Origin: an uncultured Lacticaseibacillus sp.
GTDB taxonomy: Bacteria > Bacillota > Bacilli > Lactobacillales > Lactobacillaceae
Assembly: GCA_934370925.1 (NCBI GenBank)
Contig: CAKRNG010000037.1
Location: 1 to 14,820, forward strand
DNA length: 14,820 nt
Direction: 5' to 3'
A program made the position numbers and the translations under genes. Below the pieces are notes generated by a model. That model saw only the letters and a program-made list of their open reading frames with translations. It was not told the DNA's origin and ran no database searches. Each line of letters opens with the position of its first letter. Positions within the stretch are counted from its first letter, which is position 1. Shown in pieces: positions 1 through 6,492 of the stretch.

Positions 1-376
1 AAAATGACCTAAAGGGCATTTTGCATTGACCAATTTTTTATCGAGAGATGTTGTCTCAAATCTTGACCTAAATCCAGGGGTTACCTAATCAATGTTTTAG
101 GGAAGCAAAGTCAAGATTGACCGAGAAGAGCCAGCATAGAAAAATAAGTAGGGTGAGGGGGGGCTAGTGTTTAGAGCCGGGATAGGCGTAGTGGCATGAG
201 CGATATTGAGCGGATGTGTGGCGCGGTCTGTAAATCTTGTGACGCTTGTAAAGTTAGCTGATTTAGAACGCTATAAATTGCTAACTGTTCAGCTGGGTGA
301 TAAACTTTCCGTAGTAGAGAAATCTTGGTACTGCCTTAGATTGGCAACAGAGGTTTTAACTCCAGGGAGGCTGAAT
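1..376. promoter_or_regulatory. AT-rich leader with repeated TTGACC motifs upstream of the HTH-ImmA-PIN cassette
   Basis: No convincing gene is visible here. TGACC occurs four times in the same orientation (5-9, 27-31, 64-68, 118-122), three times as TTGACC and twice extended to TGACCTAAA (5-13, 64-72). A perfect 9-bp inverted repeat, AATCTTGAC at 59-67 and GTCAAGATT at 110-118, encloses a second one, CCTAAA at 67-72 and TTTAGG at 96-101 (the two left arms share one base). Such clustered dyads are what an operator of the adjacent XRE-type regulator could look like; that is inference. A TATAAAT at 272-278 could be a -10 element, but its best -35 (TTGTAA, 246-251) is 20 bp away, so the promoter is not settled. 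The reading frame of the regulator stays open back to 206, but no good ribosome-binding site supports a start there. Confidence 0.4.
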
Positions 377-724
377 ATGGCTAGCACAAATATAAATATT
401 CTGACGAATACACATAAATGGTTGGTTGATAACAATCAGACACATAGATGGTTGGCCGAAAAGATGGGAATTAGTGACGTGTATATGAGTCAACTGTTCA
501 ATCAAAAAAGAGCGCTATTGCCCAAGCATATCGAAACTATCTCTAAAGTAACGGGTATCCCGATTGCAAAGTTAGCTAAAAATGAAACTGAGCTAGAAAA
601 TCAGACGTATATCGTTCAAGGAAATACGTCAAATGAAGCTGGTAGAAAGGCGTTAATTCAAGCGCTGATTGATGCGAATCGTTATGTTGACTATGTTTCT
701 AATAGAGAGGAGGAGACGAAATGA
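377..724 (+). CDS. XRE-family helix-turn-helix protein, first gene of a three-gene cassette
   Basis: A 115-residue DNA-binding protein. Residues about 20-66 form a Cro/C1-type helix-turn-helix: W-L-A-E-K-M-G-I-S, then a recognition helix around Y36-M-S-Q-L-F, then a conserved tail with V58-T-G-I-P-I-A-K-L. The remaining 50 residues are polar and probably form a partner-binding or oligomerisation segment. I chose ATG 377 because AGGGAGG (364-370) lies 6 bases upstream; the frame is open back to 206, but that longer form lacks a ribosome-binding site and its extra residues resemble no HTH protein. The stop overlaps the start of the ImmA-like gene by 4 bases (ATGA), so the two are translationally coupled. 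In known XRE-ImmA pairs the XRE protein is the repressor or antitoxin and the metalloprotease cleaves it; I infer a similar regulator or antitoxin role. The gene is more AT-rich than the housekeeping genes to the right. Confidence 0.8.
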   Translation: MASTNINILTNTHKWLVDNNQTHRWLAEKMGISDVYMSQLFNQKRALLPKHIETISKVTGIPIAKLAKNETELENQTYIVQGNTSNEAGRKALIQALIDANRYVDYVSNREEETK

Positions 725-1509
725 TTTCTTTTTCCATGGATGAGCCAAAGATACTAGCAGAGACATTAGCTGAACAATATGCAACTGCCATATTGCATGA
801 GTACTTTGGCGATGAATTATTTATCGGACCAGTGATTGAGCCAATTGTTCATGAAATGGCCGCGATGAATTATCAGGATGTCGATGATCCGGAATATTAT
901 GGCGCTGTGATAGCGATTGAGGGTGTTCCCCAGGTTGTGATTAATACGCACCAACCATTAAGAAAGCGATATTATTGTGTTGCCCAGGAATTATGGCACG
1001 TCTTGATTGTGGCAGGTAAGATACGTGAGACGAGCCTGTATGATATTGATCGCGTGTGTGTTGAAGATCACTTTGCGGGGGCGTTGATGTTGCCTGAAAT
1101 ATTGGTGCGTCGATTCTGGCAGGCCACCAGTAGACAAGGGACATCTGAACCAGAGGATTTTTTGTTCAGATTAGCAGATTTATCGTCAGTATCATACACG
1201 ATTGTCGCACGGCGAATGCGTGAACTAAAGTTGACGAGACTACCTAAAGAATGGACACTAAGAACCGAGGACGATTGGATTATGCGGCGACAGGCAAGGG
1301 GGCTACTTGCTAGCCCGTTAGATGTCGCCAAGACACACGTTGGTTTTAGTGATTTATCGAAATTTGTGCTGGAAGATTTAGATACCGGGCGCATCACCGT
1401 TGATGAAGCAATCAGTATGTTAACTTACGCAAATCCAGAGAAAGCAAAATCACTTTGGGAAGGGCGACTTCAGCAGATGTCCGCGGTGATGGACGCGGAT
1501 GACAAATGA
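721..1509 (+). CDS. ImmA/IrrE-family (COG2856-like) protein with a degenerate zinc motif
   Basis: 262 residues, of the family of ImmA (which cleaves the ICEBs1 repressor ImmR) and IrrE (which cleaves DdrO). The layout fits: an N-terminal segment, then the helix that normally carries HExxH, then the segment that usually reads like E-A-N-x-F-A-x-x-L-L-M-P, here F118-A-G-A-L-M-L-P125, then a VS..I..RRM.EL helix pair (about residues 157-170). The odd point is the active site. HExxH reads Q89-E-L-W-H93 (CAG GAA TTA TGG CAC), so the first zinc-binding His is Gln, and before F118 the residues are V-E-D-H rather than the usual E-A-N-x, so the third ligand is also uncertain. It may be an inactive scaffold or sensor. 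Ribosome-binding site GAGAGGAGGAG is at 705-715. It overlaps the upstream gene by 4 bases and the downstream gene by 11. Family assignment is fairly secure; catalytic status is inferred. Confidence 0.75.
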   Translation: MISFSMDEPKILAETLAEQYATAILHEYFGDELFIGPVIEPIVHEMAAMNYQDVDDPEYYGAVIAIEGVPQVVINTHQPLRKRYYCVAQELWHVLIVAGKIRETSLYDIDRVCVEDHFAGALMLPEILVRRFWQATSRQGTSEPEDFLFRLADLSSVSYTIVARRMRELKLTRLPKEWTLRTEDDWIMRRQARGLLASPLDVAKTHVGFSDLSKFVLEDLDTGRITVDEAISMLTYANPEKAKSLWEGRLQQMSAVMDADDK

Positions 1510-2128
1510 AATTTCATTTATCGATACAAACATCCTACTTTACGCAACTGCCTATCATAAAGAAGATATATTGGCATGGATTAACGGTGTATATCACAAC
1601 ATCTATATCCATATTGATGTTCTCAATGAAGTGATTAATTTGGCAGCGCAAGATCAAATAAGTCGATGTATTAATGACTACCATTGGATGATTTTTAACC
1701 CAGGTGAGTTGACGAAAGATGATTATGAATTGTACCTTTTCCTTCGAAACCAAGTTGCTGAAGATATGCAACAGTTAGCATTACGTAGACGAAGATTAGG
1801 AATGCCCATTAAGCATACAGCGAATGTGGGAGAAATCTCGATTTTGGCAGCTTGTCGGTTAATTAACGGAACCATTATTTGCAGTAATGATAGCGATGTT
1901 CGTGATGTTATTGACCAGGAACAGTATCAAATTATTGATATTAGTACGCAGCAGGAAGTACTCATTAAGCAAGAAGACATTGCTGATTTTTGTGTCAGAG
2001 TGAATACGAATAAAATTGCGACGCGTAAAGCAGTCCGCAAATTCTATGGTGTGATTATTGGTGAACAGAAGAATCGTGACGCGTTGCTGCGAACACTTGA
2101 TTTGAGAATGGCTAGCGTGTCAGAGTAG
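1499..2128 (+). CDS. PIN-domain protein, putative VapC-like ribonuclease
   Basis: 209 residues. The N-terminus F7-I-D-T-N-I-L-L-Y-A16 is the classic first strand of a PIN domain, with D9 as metal ligand. Other acidic residues sit where PIN nucleases need them: E44 in L-N-E-V, E112 in G-E-I-S-I-L-A-A, and D131/D133 in S-N-D-S-D-V. PIN proteins are Mg2+/Mn2+-dependent RNases and commonly the toxins of VapBC modules. All catalytic acids appear intact, unlike the neighbouring ImmA-like protein. After the PIN core (about residues 5-150), 60 residues remain, with a basic, helical end (A-T-R-K-A-V-R-K-F, then R-D-A-L-L-R), longer than a typical VapC of 130-140 residues. It starts inside the last 11 bases of the ImmA-like gene with only a weak ribosome-binding site, so expression probably depends on coupling. 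Function as toxin or defence effector is inferred from fold and context. Confidence 0.7.
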   Translation: MTNEISFIDTNILLYATAYHKEDILAWINGVYHNIYIHIDVLNEVINLAAQDQISRCINDYHWMIFNPGELTKDDYELYLFLRNQVAEDMQQLALRRRRLGMPIKHTANVGEISILAACRLINGTIICSNDSDVRDVIDQEQYQIIDISTQQEVLIKQEDIADFCVRVNTNKIATRKAVRKFYGVIIGEQKNRDALLRTLDLRMASVSE

Positions 2129-2132
2129 ATAA

Positions 2133-2165
2133 AAAGAGGCTCACAATATTTTTGCGAGCCTCTTT
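2133..2165. terminator. Bidirectional rho-independent terminator between the PIN gene and the phosphatase gene
   Basis: A perfect 10-bp stem, AAAGAGGCTC (2133-2142) with GAGCCTCTTT (2156-2165), and a 13-base loop. On the minus strand the stem ends in five U residues (A 2131-2135), so it ends the phosphatase transcript well. On the plus strand the U-run is only the stem's own TTT, but it starts just 5 bases after the PIN stop codon. Confidence 0.8.
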
Positions 2166-2275
2166 GATTGCCATCGTTTATGAATCCGAGCACGAATTTA
2201 TACCTTATCGCCACCGTCAAAAACGCAAGGAGCGGCCACGCGACGTTGCCTGTCCGTAGCGAAATGCTTGATGAA

Positions 2276-3043
2276 CTAATACTTCGAGAACAGACGCTTC
2301 TTCTTGATGGGGCTGACCCTGAATTGATGTACAGGGTCGCCGTTGACCAAGGCTTTGGCGTTTTCCTCGAATGTCTGGGCCTTTTCGACATTGTATTCGC
2401 GTGTCAACCGCTTGAAGGCTGCATTCATTTCGTAGTCGCGCTTCTCCATGTGGTGGGCATCGGAGGCGAAAACGTGCCCCATGCCGTGTGCAATGATATC
2501 GTCCGCAAATGCCTGGACTTTTTTCCCGAACGTCCCAACATAAGAACTAGCCGTAATCTGGCTCAGGCAACCACGGTTGATCAAGTCGAACAGAAGCTCA
2601 GGGTGTGCCATCAGTCGTTCGTTGCGTTCGGGGTGCACAATCACCGGCGTCATGCCGCGCTGCATCACCTCGAACAACATGTTGGCCGCGTAGGTGGGGA
2701 CGTCATCGTGCGGGAATTCAATCAAAATGTACGTGCCGCTTTCATCCGTTGTCAGGATATCGTCGTTGTCGATGGCGTCAATGAGACCGCCGTTCAGGTG
2801 CACTTCCTGACAGGGATAGACGGTGAGGGGGATGTTGTGCTGGTTGAGCGCGTCCTGGAATGCTTCGGTTCGCGCGATGACGTCATCAGCATGGTTGGTA
2901 TAACGGCCGTTCATGTGGTGCGGCGTCATGAGGGCGTGCGTAATACCATCAGCCACCGCCGCGCGCGCAAGATCGAGTGAGTGCGCCATGGAGCTAGAAC
3001 CGTCGTCAATGTTTGGGAGTAAGTGTGAGTGAACGTCAATCAA
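2276..3043 (-). CDS. CpsB/CapC-type PHP tyrosine-protein phosphatase (Wzb/YwqE-like)
   Basis: 255 residues, the usual length of the family. These Mn2+-dependent PHP-fold phosphatases remove phosphate from bacterial tyrosine kinases (CpsD, PtkA) and so control capsule or exopolysaccharide chain length. Metal-binding motifs are all visible: H5-S-H7 at the N-terminus, T40-P-H-H43, Q79-E-V-H82, H137-P-E-R140 and S194-D-A-H197. There is no signal peptide or membrane segment, so it is cytosolic. The start codon is TTG, fixed by the sequence M-I-D-V-H-S-H typical of the family and by a GGAGG (complement of 3051-3055) 8 bases upstream. In many species the gene sits next to the kinase and eps/cps genes; here it stands alone with its own promoter and terminator. 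Its C-terminus is basic (K-K-K-R-L-F-S-K-Y). The family is secure; the cellular substrate is not known from this window. Confidence 0.9.
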   Translation of the reverse strand: MIDVHSHLLPNIDDGSSSMAHSLDLARAAVADGITHALMTPHHMNGRYTNHADDVIARTEAFQDALNQHNIPLTVYPCQEVHLNGGLIDAIDNDDILTTDESGTYILIEFPHDDVPTYAANMLFEVMQRGMTPVIVHPERNERLMAHPELLFDLINRGCLSQITASSYVGTFGKKVQAFADDIIAHGMGHVFASDAHHMEKRDYEMNAAFKRLTREYNVEKAQTFEENAKALVNGDPVHQFRVSPIKKKRLFSKY

Positions 3044-3072
3044 GTGGGGTACCTCCGTTGTGTGTTACGTCC

Positions 3073-3101
3073 ATTATCATATTTGCGTTGGGGAACTGCA
3101 A
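3073..3101 (-). promoter_or_regulatory. Sigma-A-type promoter for the CpsB-like phosphatase
   Basis: Read on the minus strand: -35 TTGCAG (3101-3096), 17-bp spacer, -10 GATAAT (3078-3073), followed by a short leader and the GGAGG of the TTG-started gene. Confidence 0.65.
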
Positions 3102-3116
3102 GGGTGGGGAAAAGCC

Positions 3117-3170
3117 AAAAAAATTCATTCCCCACATAATCACATTCGTCATGTGGGGGATGAACTTTTT
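3117..3170 (-). terminator. Strong rho-independent terminator downstream of the ABC-F gene
   Basis: A 14-bp stem with one G-U pair, TTCATTCCCCACAT (3124-3137) and ATGTGGGGGATGAA (3151-3164), with a 13-base loop. On the minus strand it is followed by seven U residues (A 3117-3123); on the plus strand by five (3166-3170). It lies between two leftward genes, so it separates the ABC-F transcript from the phosphatase promoter. Confidence 0.8.
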
Positions 3171-3235
3171 ACTTTGCTGGAATGATCAGATTTAACGAGT
3201 ACCACGCGATAACTTACAGGGGCCATTAAACGACC

Positions 3236-3262
3236 AAGTGAATGCGGTTTTCGCATTCACTT
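3236..3262. other. 11-bp hairpin just after the ABC-F gene
   Basis: AAGTGAATGCG (3236-3246) pairs perfectly with CGCATTCACTT (3252-3262) around a GTTTT loop. No U-run follows on either strand, so it is a poor terminator alone. It sits about 20 bases after the ABC-F stop codon and may protect the mRNA 3' end or act together with the terminator at 3117-3170. Confidence 0.6.
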
Positions 3263-3281
3263 CCGCGTCGCACTTCCCTAG

Positions 3282-5207
3282 TTAAAATTCCTCTAGGGCG
3301 GTGCTGGCGGCTTCCCAAACTTCTTCTTGTTCGGTGATGGCGACGTCGATGTCTTCGATTTCCTTTTGCATCTCAGCTAATTTCACTGCACGCGCGGCGT
3401 TTTCTGGTTGGGCCATCTCTTCTTCGATGGCTTCCTTCTTCGCGGTTAGTTCGTCGATTTTTGCTTCCGCATCATCGGCTTGGCGTTGGAGTTTCCGCAT
3501 GGCTTTTTGATCATCCTTAGATGCCTGGTAAGCCTTGTTTGCGGTGCTTTGCGTTGGGGCCGCTACATCAGGCGTATCCGCGGGGGCATTTTGTTCTGCC
3601 AGTTTTTCTTGGTAGTAGTCCCAGTTGCCGAGGTAGGTGGTGCTGCCGGATGGGGAAATGGCAATCACGCGACTGGCCAGGGCGTTGATGAAGTACCGGT
3701 CATGGGAGACGAAGAGAACCGTGCCATCGAAGTCTGCTAGCGCGGATTCGAGGACTTCCTTACTATTAATGTCCAGGTGGTTCGTGGGTTCGTCCAGGAT
3801 GAGCAGGTTAGCGTGGTTGAGCGCCAGCTTCGTCAGCAGAAGCCGCGCACGCTGCCCCCCTGATAGGGAAGCCACGAGCTTGTCGACGTCCTCGGCGGTG
3901 AGGAGGAAGGCAGCGAGGGCACTACGAATGTCCTTTTCAGGCATCATCTTGTGCTCGTTCCAAACTTCATCCATGACCGTGTTGGTTTCTGTCAGATTGT
4001 GCTGATCTTGGTCGTAGTAACCCGGCTCCACGTTGGCCCCGAATTGGCTGTGGCCGTTTAAAAATGGAATCTGACCCAAAACGGATTTCAATAGCGTGGA
4101 TTTCCCCACCCCGTTCGGACCAACGATGGCGAGGCGTTCGCCCTTGCGTAACTCGAAGTCGATGGGGCCAGCCATGGGTTCGTCATCTGCGTAGCCAACC
4201 GTGGCGTCGCTCACAGTGAGGACCACATTGCCGCTTGGATGGTCGGCGGTGAAGCGGAAGTGGGCGCTGGCTTCACCGGTTGGCTTGTCCAGACGTTCCA
4301 TCTTTTCCAACTGCTTCCGGCGACTCTGCGCCATCTTGGTCGTGCTGGCGCGGACGAGGTTCTTGTCGACGTAATCCTGCAGCTTGGCGATTTCTTCCTG
4401 CTGCTTGTTGTACGCCTTCCACGCCTGCTCGATGTTCGCGGCCCGTTGCTTGCGGTACTCGGTGTAATTCCCGTGGTAGCGCGTGGCACCATTTGGACTC
4501 AGCTCGTACACCTCGTTGACACTGTGGTCGAGGAAGTACTGGTCATGGCTGACGATGAGGATGGCCCCCTTGTACGCGCGCAAGTAGCCTTCAAGCCAGG
4601 TAAGCGTATCGATGTCCAAGTGGTTCGTCGGTTCGTCCAGGATGATGAGGTCGTGGCCCAGCAGCAGCATTTTTGCCAGTGCAAGGCGGCTACGTTCCCC
4701 ACCAGAAAGGGTTGAGACGCGGTCGTGGTAACGGTCGGCGGGGAAGTTGAATCCAGCCAGCACGTTGCGGATTTCAGCTTCATAACCGTAACCGTTGCGC
4801 TCCTTGAAGTCATGACTCAGGTTATCGTAGGCGGAAAGCGTCTCGTTGTAACGCTTCTCGTTGCTCAGAACGGCGGGGTCGGAAAGGGCGGCTTCCAGTT
4901 CGTGGAGGCGTGTTTCCATGGCGCGCAGTTCGCTGAAGCCATCAAGCATTTCCGTGTAGATTTCCTTATCGGAGTCTAGGCCTGAGTTTTGGGCTAGGTA
5001 GCCGATGGAAATGTTCTTCTTGGTGGTGACGTTCCCGTAGTCGGGGGCTTTGTCGCCGTTCAGGATTTCGAGCAGGGTGGTTTTCCCAATCCCGTTCGGG
5101 CCAACGAGGGCAACGCGGTCGCCTTCTTGGATTTGTAATGAGATGTTGGTGAAAAGGTCGATGCCGTCGAATGTGCGGCCAACGCCTTGTGCTTGGAGTA
5201 ATATCAC
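3282..5207 (-). CDS. ABC-F family ATPase (YdiF/Uup-like), ribosome-associated
   Basis: 641 residues with two ATP-binding domains and no membrane segments, the hallmark of ABC-F proteins, which bind the ribosomal E site and help stalled or antibiotic-blocked ribosomes. Domain 1: Walker A G36-P-N-G-I-G-K-T43, signature L167-S-G-G-E, Walker B L187-I-I-L-D-E192, H-loop S220-H-D. Linker rich in charged helices, about 240-325. Domain 2: G363-P-N-G-V-G-K-S370, L448-S-G-G-Q, L468-L-I-L-D-E473, S501-H-D. Residues about 555-641 are a Lys/Glu/Gln-rich coiled coil, as in Uup and YdiF. Both catalytic glutamates are present. The start is GTG, supported by GGAGG 7 bases upstream (complement of 5215-5219). 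In Bacillus ydiF lies beside rex in the same direction; here it diverges from rex across 1.3 kb of repeats. Whether it gives antibiotic resistance cannot be read from sequence. Confidence 0.93.
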   Translation of the reverse strand: MILLQAQGVGRTFDGIDLFTNISLQIQEGDRVALVGPNGIGKTTLLEILNGDKAPDYGNVTTKKNISIGYLAQNSGLDSDKEIYTEMLDGFSELRAMETRLHELEAALSDPAVLSNEKRYNETLSAYDNLSHDFKERNGYGYEAEIRNVLAGFNFPADRYHDRVSTLSGGERSRLALAKMLLLGHDLIILDEPTNHLDIDTLTWLEGYLRAYKGAILIVSHDQYFLDHSVNEVYELSPNGATRYHGNYTEYRKQRAANIEQAWKAYNKQQEEIAKLQDYVDKNLVRASTTKMAQSRRKQLEKMERLDKPTGEASAHFRFTADHPSGNVVLTVSDATVGYADDEPMAGPIDFELRKGERLAIVGPNGVGKSTLLKSVLGQIPFLNGHSQFGANVEPGYYDQDQHNLTETNTVMDEVWNEHKMMPEKDIRSALAAFLLTAEDVDKLVASLSGGQRARLLLTKLALNHANLLILDEPTNHLDINSKEVLESALADFDGTVLFVSHDRYFINALASRVIAISPSGSTTYLGNWDYYQEKLAEQNAPADTPDVAAPTQSTANKAYQASKDDQKAMRKLQRQADDAEAKIDELTAKKEAIEEEMAQPENAARAVKLAEMQKEIEDIDVAITEQEEVWEAASTALEEF

Positions 5208-5239
5208 TTTCTGTCCTCCGTGTGAAATGTCTACCTTCT

Positions 5240-5270
5240 AATATAACATATGCGGGGGTTGCGGGAACAA
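5240..5270 (-). promoter_or_regulatory. Probable promoter of the ABC-F gene (extended -10)
   Basis: Minus strand: TGT-TATATT (5248-5240) is an extended -10; a TTGTTC (5270-5265) lies 19 bp further upstream as a weakly spaced -35. The -35 touches the first repeat of the array beginning near 5269, so the array sits directly upstream of this promoter. Confidence 0.5.
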
Positions 5271-5430
5271 GTTTGACTCCGGTTTTGGGGCGTCTCCAGT
5301 GATGGAAGGCGGCGGTTGTGGGGTAAAGTTCGGCTCCGGTTTTGGGGTGTCTCCAGTGGTGGGACGCGGGCCGGTCGTTATGGGGCAAAGTTCGGCTCCG
5401 GTTTTGAGGTGTCTCCAGTGGTGGGGCACG
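5269..5430 (-). repeat. Array of three 57-62 bp repeats, minus orientation
   Basis: Units begin at 5269, 5326 and 5388, each with AAGTT(T/C)G(A/G)CTCCGGTTTT followed by (G/A)GG(C/T)GTCTCCAGTG and a more variable GC-rich part. The third is cut short by the hairpin core at about 5430. Read on the minus strand they match the six units at 5573-5920: CCAAAACCGGAGCCGAACTT here against CCAAAACCTCCGCCGAACTT there, and CACTGGAGAC is shared with the unit at 5805. Confidence 0.85.
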
Positions 5431-5435
5431 GTTCC

Positions 5436-5551
5436 ATAACTTCAGCCAAAACCCGGCTGAAGTTATTCCACCTCGCTTTGAGCCTGTCTGACAAAGCCCG
5501 TCAGCCAGTCTCAAAGCCGGCCCGTTTCTAAGGCGGTAAACCGCCAAGAAA
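5436..5551. other. Core of three consecutive hairpins between the opposed repeat arrays
   Basis: Hairpin 1: ATAACTTCAGCC (5436-5447) pairs with GGCTGAAGTTAT (5455-5466), 12 bp perfect, loop AAAACCC. Hairpin 2: 5475-5492 pairs with 5500-5517, 18 positions with two mismatches, loop AAAGCCC. Hairpin 3: GGCGG (5532-5536) pairs with CCGCC (5541-5545), loop TAAA, extended by TTTCT/AGAAA (5525-5529, 5547-5551) across a small internal loop. The first two loops have nearly the same sequence. No U-run follows any of them, so this is not a row of ordinary terminators. It could be a structured RNA or a recombination or replication structure. Confidence 0.7.
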
Positions 5552-5572
5552 CTTTCACCACTTCCGCACCCC

Positions 5573-5930
5573 AAAACCTCCGCCAAACTTTGCCCCACAA
5601 CGGCCTACGTTACACCACTGTTCGCACTCCAAAACCTCCGCCGAACTTTGCCCCACAACGGCCTACGTTACACCACTATTCGCCCCCAAAAACCTTTGCC
5701 GAACTTTGCCCCACAACGGCCTACGTTACATCACTGTTCGCACCCCAAAACCTCCACCAAACTTTATCCCATAACGGCCTACGTTACACCACTATTCGCC
5801 CCCCAAAACCTTTGCCGAACTTTATCCCATAACGGCCTACGTTACACCACTGGAGACACCCCAAAACCTCCGCCGAACTTTGCCCTACAACGGCCTACGT
5901 TACATCACTGTTCGCATCCCAAAACCTCCG
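5573..5930 (+). repeat. Tandem array of six exact-length 58-bp repeats plus a partial seventh
   Basis: Units begin with AAAACC at 5573, 5631, 5689, 5747, 5805 and 5863, all exactly 58 bp; a degenerate seventh starts at 5921. Each carries a GAACTTT block, a GCCCCACAACGG block, CCTACGTTACA and a C-rich end. Variants alternate in blocks (CTCCGCC versus CTTTGCC; GCCCCAC versus ATCCCAT; TGTTCGCA versus TGGAGACA), as expected of gene conversion between units. Because 58 is not a multiple of three, the open frames seen across it are the same sequence read in shifting frames, not a gene. Confidence 0.9.
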
Positions 5931-6380
5931 TCTGTTCCCACAACAGCCTGTGTTCGATGTTGACCGTTGAATATGATGTTCAGTAGACCAGCGCCAAACA
6001 AATGAAAAAAAGAAACGGGGTGTGGATGACAGAACTAGTCACTTATCTTTACTGCTTTCGTCGAATTTATGTTCACAGTAAAGCTGTGCCACCAACATAG
6101 AAGTTTTCAGGGCCGGCTAAAGATGAAATGACCGTCACGCTTTAGTTATTCCACCAAATGTTCGTATTGGTTGTTTTCCATAAATTTTTCCTGGGCTTGA
6201 GGAAAAATTTCTACGTTTCATTTCACTTTTCTGTATATCTAGGTAATCTTTTTGACCGTGGTGTCGTGATGGATGGGGGTGTTGTTATAGAAAAAGGACG
6301 TTTAAGCCATATATGTTGCTTTGTTTCCTGATTTGAAAATAGACGGATGTTAAAATGTTTCAAATAAATATGGAGATGTT
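5931..6380. other. Non-coding stretch upstream of rex
   Basis: No credible gene. A perfect 11-bp hairpin, AAATTTTTCCT (6182-6192) with AGGAAAAATTT (6200-6210), loop GGGCTTG, is AT-rich and lacks a U-run. CACAG/CTGTG flank a TAAAG at 6072-6086. The composition is more AT-rich than the repeat array before it. I see no convincing Rex operator (TTGTGAA-N4-TTCACAA type). Confidence 0.4.
6348..6356 (+). promoter_or_regulatory. Possible extended -10 promoter for rex
   Basis: TGT-TAAAAT (6348-6356) fits an extended -10. No good -35 lies at the right distance (TTGAAA at 6333-6338 is only 12 bp away). It would give a leader of about 130 bases before rex. Confidence 0.35.
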
Positions 6381-6492
6381 GTTATGCAAGCGCTTGTTTT
6401 TTTGTTCACTAACGAATATGATTATTAGTAGATGTATATTCTGTTAACCAATAGCCACGCGACCATTTCACGTAATGAACGGAGGGTGCTTT

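Noticed and set aside
206..376. Longer N-terminus of the HTH protein
   Set aside because: No ribosome-binding site at 206, whereas AGGGAGG fits ATG 377; the extra residues do not look like part of the fold.
2168..2980. 270-codon plus-strand frame
   Set aside because: It lies opposite the phosphatase gene, which has all PHP metal motifs; the plus frame has no domain and no ribosome-binding site.
3480..4979. Several plus-strand frames opposite the ABC-F gene
   Set aside because: Shadows of a long, well-conserved gene on the other strand.
5573..5930. CRISPR array
   Set aside because: The whole 58-bp unit is repeated, with no unique spacers, and no cas genes are visible.
5573..5986. Overlapping open frames on the plus strand giving proteins rich in Pro, His and Thr
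   Set aside because: The 58-bp repeat shifts frame each unit, so the same peptides appear in turn in all frames. No ribosome-binding site and no conserved domain.
6384..6428. 14-codon open frame (M-Q-A-L-V-F-L-F-T-N-E-Y-D-Y) as a leader peptide of rex
   Set aside because: A GGAG lies 8 bases upstream, but there is no attenuator structure after it and a frame this short is expected by chance.
6400..6492. Rex autoregulatory operator
   Set aside because: No site close to TTGTGAA-N4-TTCACAA was found; TTCACGTAATGAA at 6466-6478 is too weak a match.
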